A stretch of DNA of 64,000 nt from Aidingimonas halophila (GTDB lineage Bacteria > Pseudomonadota > Gammaproteobacteria > Pseudomonadales > Halomonadaceae). Shown here one piece after another: positions 62,829-64,000 of the stretch (the first letter of the stretch is position 1; every line of letters begins with the position of its first letter). A program made the position numbers and the translations under genes. Where the stretch lies: contig NZ_FNNI01000007.1 of assembly GCF_900106955.1 (NCBI RefSeq), forward strand, positions 1-64,000, in the 5' to 3' direction. The notes beneath the pieces are model-generated. The model saw only the letters and a program-made list of their open reading frames with translations, was not told the DNA's origin and did no database searches.

Positions 62829-64000
62829 ATGGCTTGGCAGCGTCTGTTGCGGATCGTGCTCAGCCTGGTGGTGCTGATAGGCCTGGCCTGGTGGCTGGAT
62901 CTGGCAGCGATCGCTGCTGAGGTGCAGCGACTGGACCCGCTGTGGCTGTTGCTGGGACTGATGCTTTCCGTGCCGCAGATGTGGCTGTCGGCCTGGCGTT
63001 GGCGTCTGACCGCTCGGGCACTGGGATTGAGGCTGGTCTGGCGACGGGCGCTGGGTGACTACTATCTGGCAACCTTCCTCAATCAGGTGTTACCCGGTGC
63101 GGTACTGGGCGATGCGGCCCGGGCCTGGCGTCACGCCCGAGCCAGTGGTATGGCAGGCGGCGCCTGGCGGGCGGTGATCATCGAGCGGCTGTCGGGACAG
63201 CTCGTGATGCTGTTGGCGCTGGTGCTGGCCCTGGCACTGTCGCCGCTCTGGCATGAGGCCCTTGGCCGCGTGACGGGGTCGTTGTCGATGAGTATCGAGT
63301 GGCTGGTGGCGGGGAGCGTCATCATTGGCGGAACGGTCGCCTTTCATCGCCACCATGTACGTTGCCCCGCCGCGATTCGCACGCTGGTTCACGACTGCCG
63401 ACGCGCACTACTCGTCGACCGAATCTGGCGTCGCCAGTTACCGGCGTCCGTGCTGGTGATCGCCACTTATGCCCTGATCTTCGTCTGCGCGGCCCGCGCC
63501 ATTGGCAACGACCTGCCGACGACCTCCCTGCTGGCGCTGGTGCCTCCGGTACTGTTGGCGATGCTGATTCCGCTCTCGGTGGCCGGCTGGGGGTGGCGTG
63601 AAGGTGCCGCTGCGTTGGTCTGGAGCAGCGTCGGGTTACCGGCGGCACAGGGTGTGGCCATCTCGCTCAGCTATGGCGTACTGGTGTGGCTGGCGAGCCT
63701 GCCGGGGATGCTGTGTCTCATATCGCGTCGACGCACCTCGTCAGCCATGCAGCGGCGTCCGGAACGCGATGTCGAAGAGAGTGTCGTCACCGCAGTCGAA
63801 ACGTCGCAGCGTAGGGCGGCGGGCCTGGTCCAGCGTATCGATGGGGGCGAGACGCAATCCTGTCTCGCCGGAACCGATCAACAGCGGCGCGACCAGCAGG
63901 TGAAGGCGGTCGAGTGCATCGGTATCGATGAAGCGCGAGACCGTCTCGGCGCCGCCCTCGATCAGCACGCGCGGGTTTCCCCGTTCCACCAGTCGCGAAA
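62829..64000 (+). CDS. Lysylphosphatidylglycerol-synthase-TM/flippase-like membrane protein (3' end open)
   Basis: The frame opens with ATG 62829, two bases after the methyltransferase stop, and has no stop before the window ends. The first 300 residues are a multi-helix membrane protein of the UPF0104/LPG-synthase TM type: RLLRIVLSLVVLIGLAWWLDLAAIAAEVQRLDPLWLLLGL, WRWRLTARALGL, YYLATFLNQVLPGAVLGDAARAWRHARASG and VIIERLSGQLVMLLAL. The family usually ends near residue 310, about base 63750; beyond that the frame runs antisense through the RibD-like gene and is hydrophilic. It may flip a lipid-linked intermediate. The stop codon is outside the window or a frameshift is present. Confidence 0.8.
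   Translation, partial: MAWQRLLRIVLSLVVLIGLAWWLDLAAIAAEVQRLDPLWLLLGLMLSVPQMWLSAWRWRLTARALGLRLVWRRALGDYYLATFLNQVLPGAVLGDAARAWRHARASGMAGGAWRAVIIERLSGQLVMLLALVLALALSPLWHEALGRVTGSLSMSIEWLVAGSVIIGGTVAFHRHHVRCPAAIRTLVHDCRRALLVDRIWRRQLPASVLVIATYALIFVCAARAIGNDLPTTSLLALVPPVLLAMLIPLSVAGWGWREGAAALVWSSVGLPAAQGVAISLSYGVLVWLASLPGMLCLISRRRTSSAMQRRPERDVEESVVTAVETSQRRAAGLVQRIDGGETQSCLAGTDQQRRDQQVKAVECIGIDEARDRLGAALDQHARVSPFHQSR
63741..64000 (-). CDS. RibD C-terminal-domain reductase (partial, C-terminus)
   Basis: Only the last 85 or so residues are visible; the gene enters from the right edge. They match the end of the RibD reductase/dihydrofolate-reductase-like fold: RVLIEGGAETVSRFIDTDALDRLHLLVAPLLIGSGETGLRLAPI, then a short tail ending PLHG. 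Proteins with this domain reduce a riboflavin- or pterin-type pyrimidine with NADPH. Convergent with the membrane-protein gene, with which it overlaps on the other strand for at least 260 bases. A role alongside the QueD-like protein in modifying a pterin is a fair guess. Confidence 0.8.
   Translation of the reverse strand, partial: SRLVERGNPRVLIEGGAETVSRFIDTDALDRLHLLVAPLLIGSGETGLRLAPIDTLDQARRPTLRRFDCGDDTLFDIAFRTPLHG

Noticed and set aside
63598-63903. Plus-strand open frame of 101 codons at the right edge
   Set aside because: It is out of frame with the membrane protein and antisense to the RibD-like gene, with no motif of its own.

Overview
The window looks like chromosome of a halophilic gammaproteobacterium, most likely Halomonadaceae (Halomonas/Salinicola/Kushneria type). 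The basis is moderately high GC, acidic proteins such as the TctC-like protein ending in a glutamate run, a large set of TRAP, TTT and ABC carboxylate/sugar importers, and a cyo quinol oxidase. This assignment is inference. I see no insertion sequence, phage gene, CRISPR array, tRNA or rRNA. Genes are densely packed, with many 1-4 nt overlaps.

Region 1 (1-16200) is a sugar/sugar-acid catabolic locus. On the minus strand, dctPQM-araD1-aldehyde dehydrogenase form one apparent operon. A LysR regulator and a periplasmic aldose epimerase are followed by an L-arabinose-type ABC importer (araFGH), L-arabinonate dehydratase, a second IlvD/EDD dehydratase closely resembling D-xylonate dehydratase, and a DMT transporter. 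Together these fit non-phosphorylating (Weimberg-type) pentose oxidation to 2-oxoglutarate; the sugar dehydrogenase and lactonase are not in the window. A GntR regulator (15366-16124) has, in front of its own gene, the same palindrome pair with 20-bp spacing that lies in front of dctP, which ties the two loci into one regulon.

Region 2 (16197-24831): a peptidase/ArgE-type deacetylase, then a FadR-type regulator, a tripartite tricarboxylate transporter (order C-A-B, with an attenuator-like terminator after C) and a D-tartrate dehydratase-like enolase-superfamily enzyme; then a DUF1499 protein, endonuclease V and an aldo/keto reductase. Region 3 (25002-32949): thiol peroxidase, OsmC, a TauE-amidoligase-glutamine amidotransferase set, a YbiO-like MscS channel, a two-gene DnaJ-like module and a glutaredoxin.

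Region 4 (32946-39820): complete nucleoside salvage operon nupC-deoC-deoA-deoB-deoD-cdd, with divergent deoR and an operator matching the E. coli DeoR site at 13 of 16 positions. Region 5 (39833-47898): YIP1-family membrane protein, cyoABCD (no cyoE here), a class V aminotransferase and two overlapping DMT exporters.

Region 6 (47903-54531): malonate utilisation: TRAP importer dctPQM, malonyl-CoA decarboxylase, malonyl-CoA synthetase and a divergent GntR regulator (MatR-like), with two perfect palindromes in the shared promoter region. Region 7 (54588-58347): thiC and tenA, each behind its own TPP riboswitch, and a ChrR-like cupin.

Region 8 (58496-64000) is the most novel-looking part. It holds a CDP-alcohol phosphatidyltransferase divergent from a tightly overlapping operon: a metal-ligand-less MDR dehydrogenase, a QueD/PTPS-like protein lacking the catalytic Cys and one Zn His, a GT4 glycosyltransferase, a methyltransferase and a flippase-like membrane protein. 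A convergent RibD-C-domain gene runs off the right edge. I know no described pathway with this gene set.
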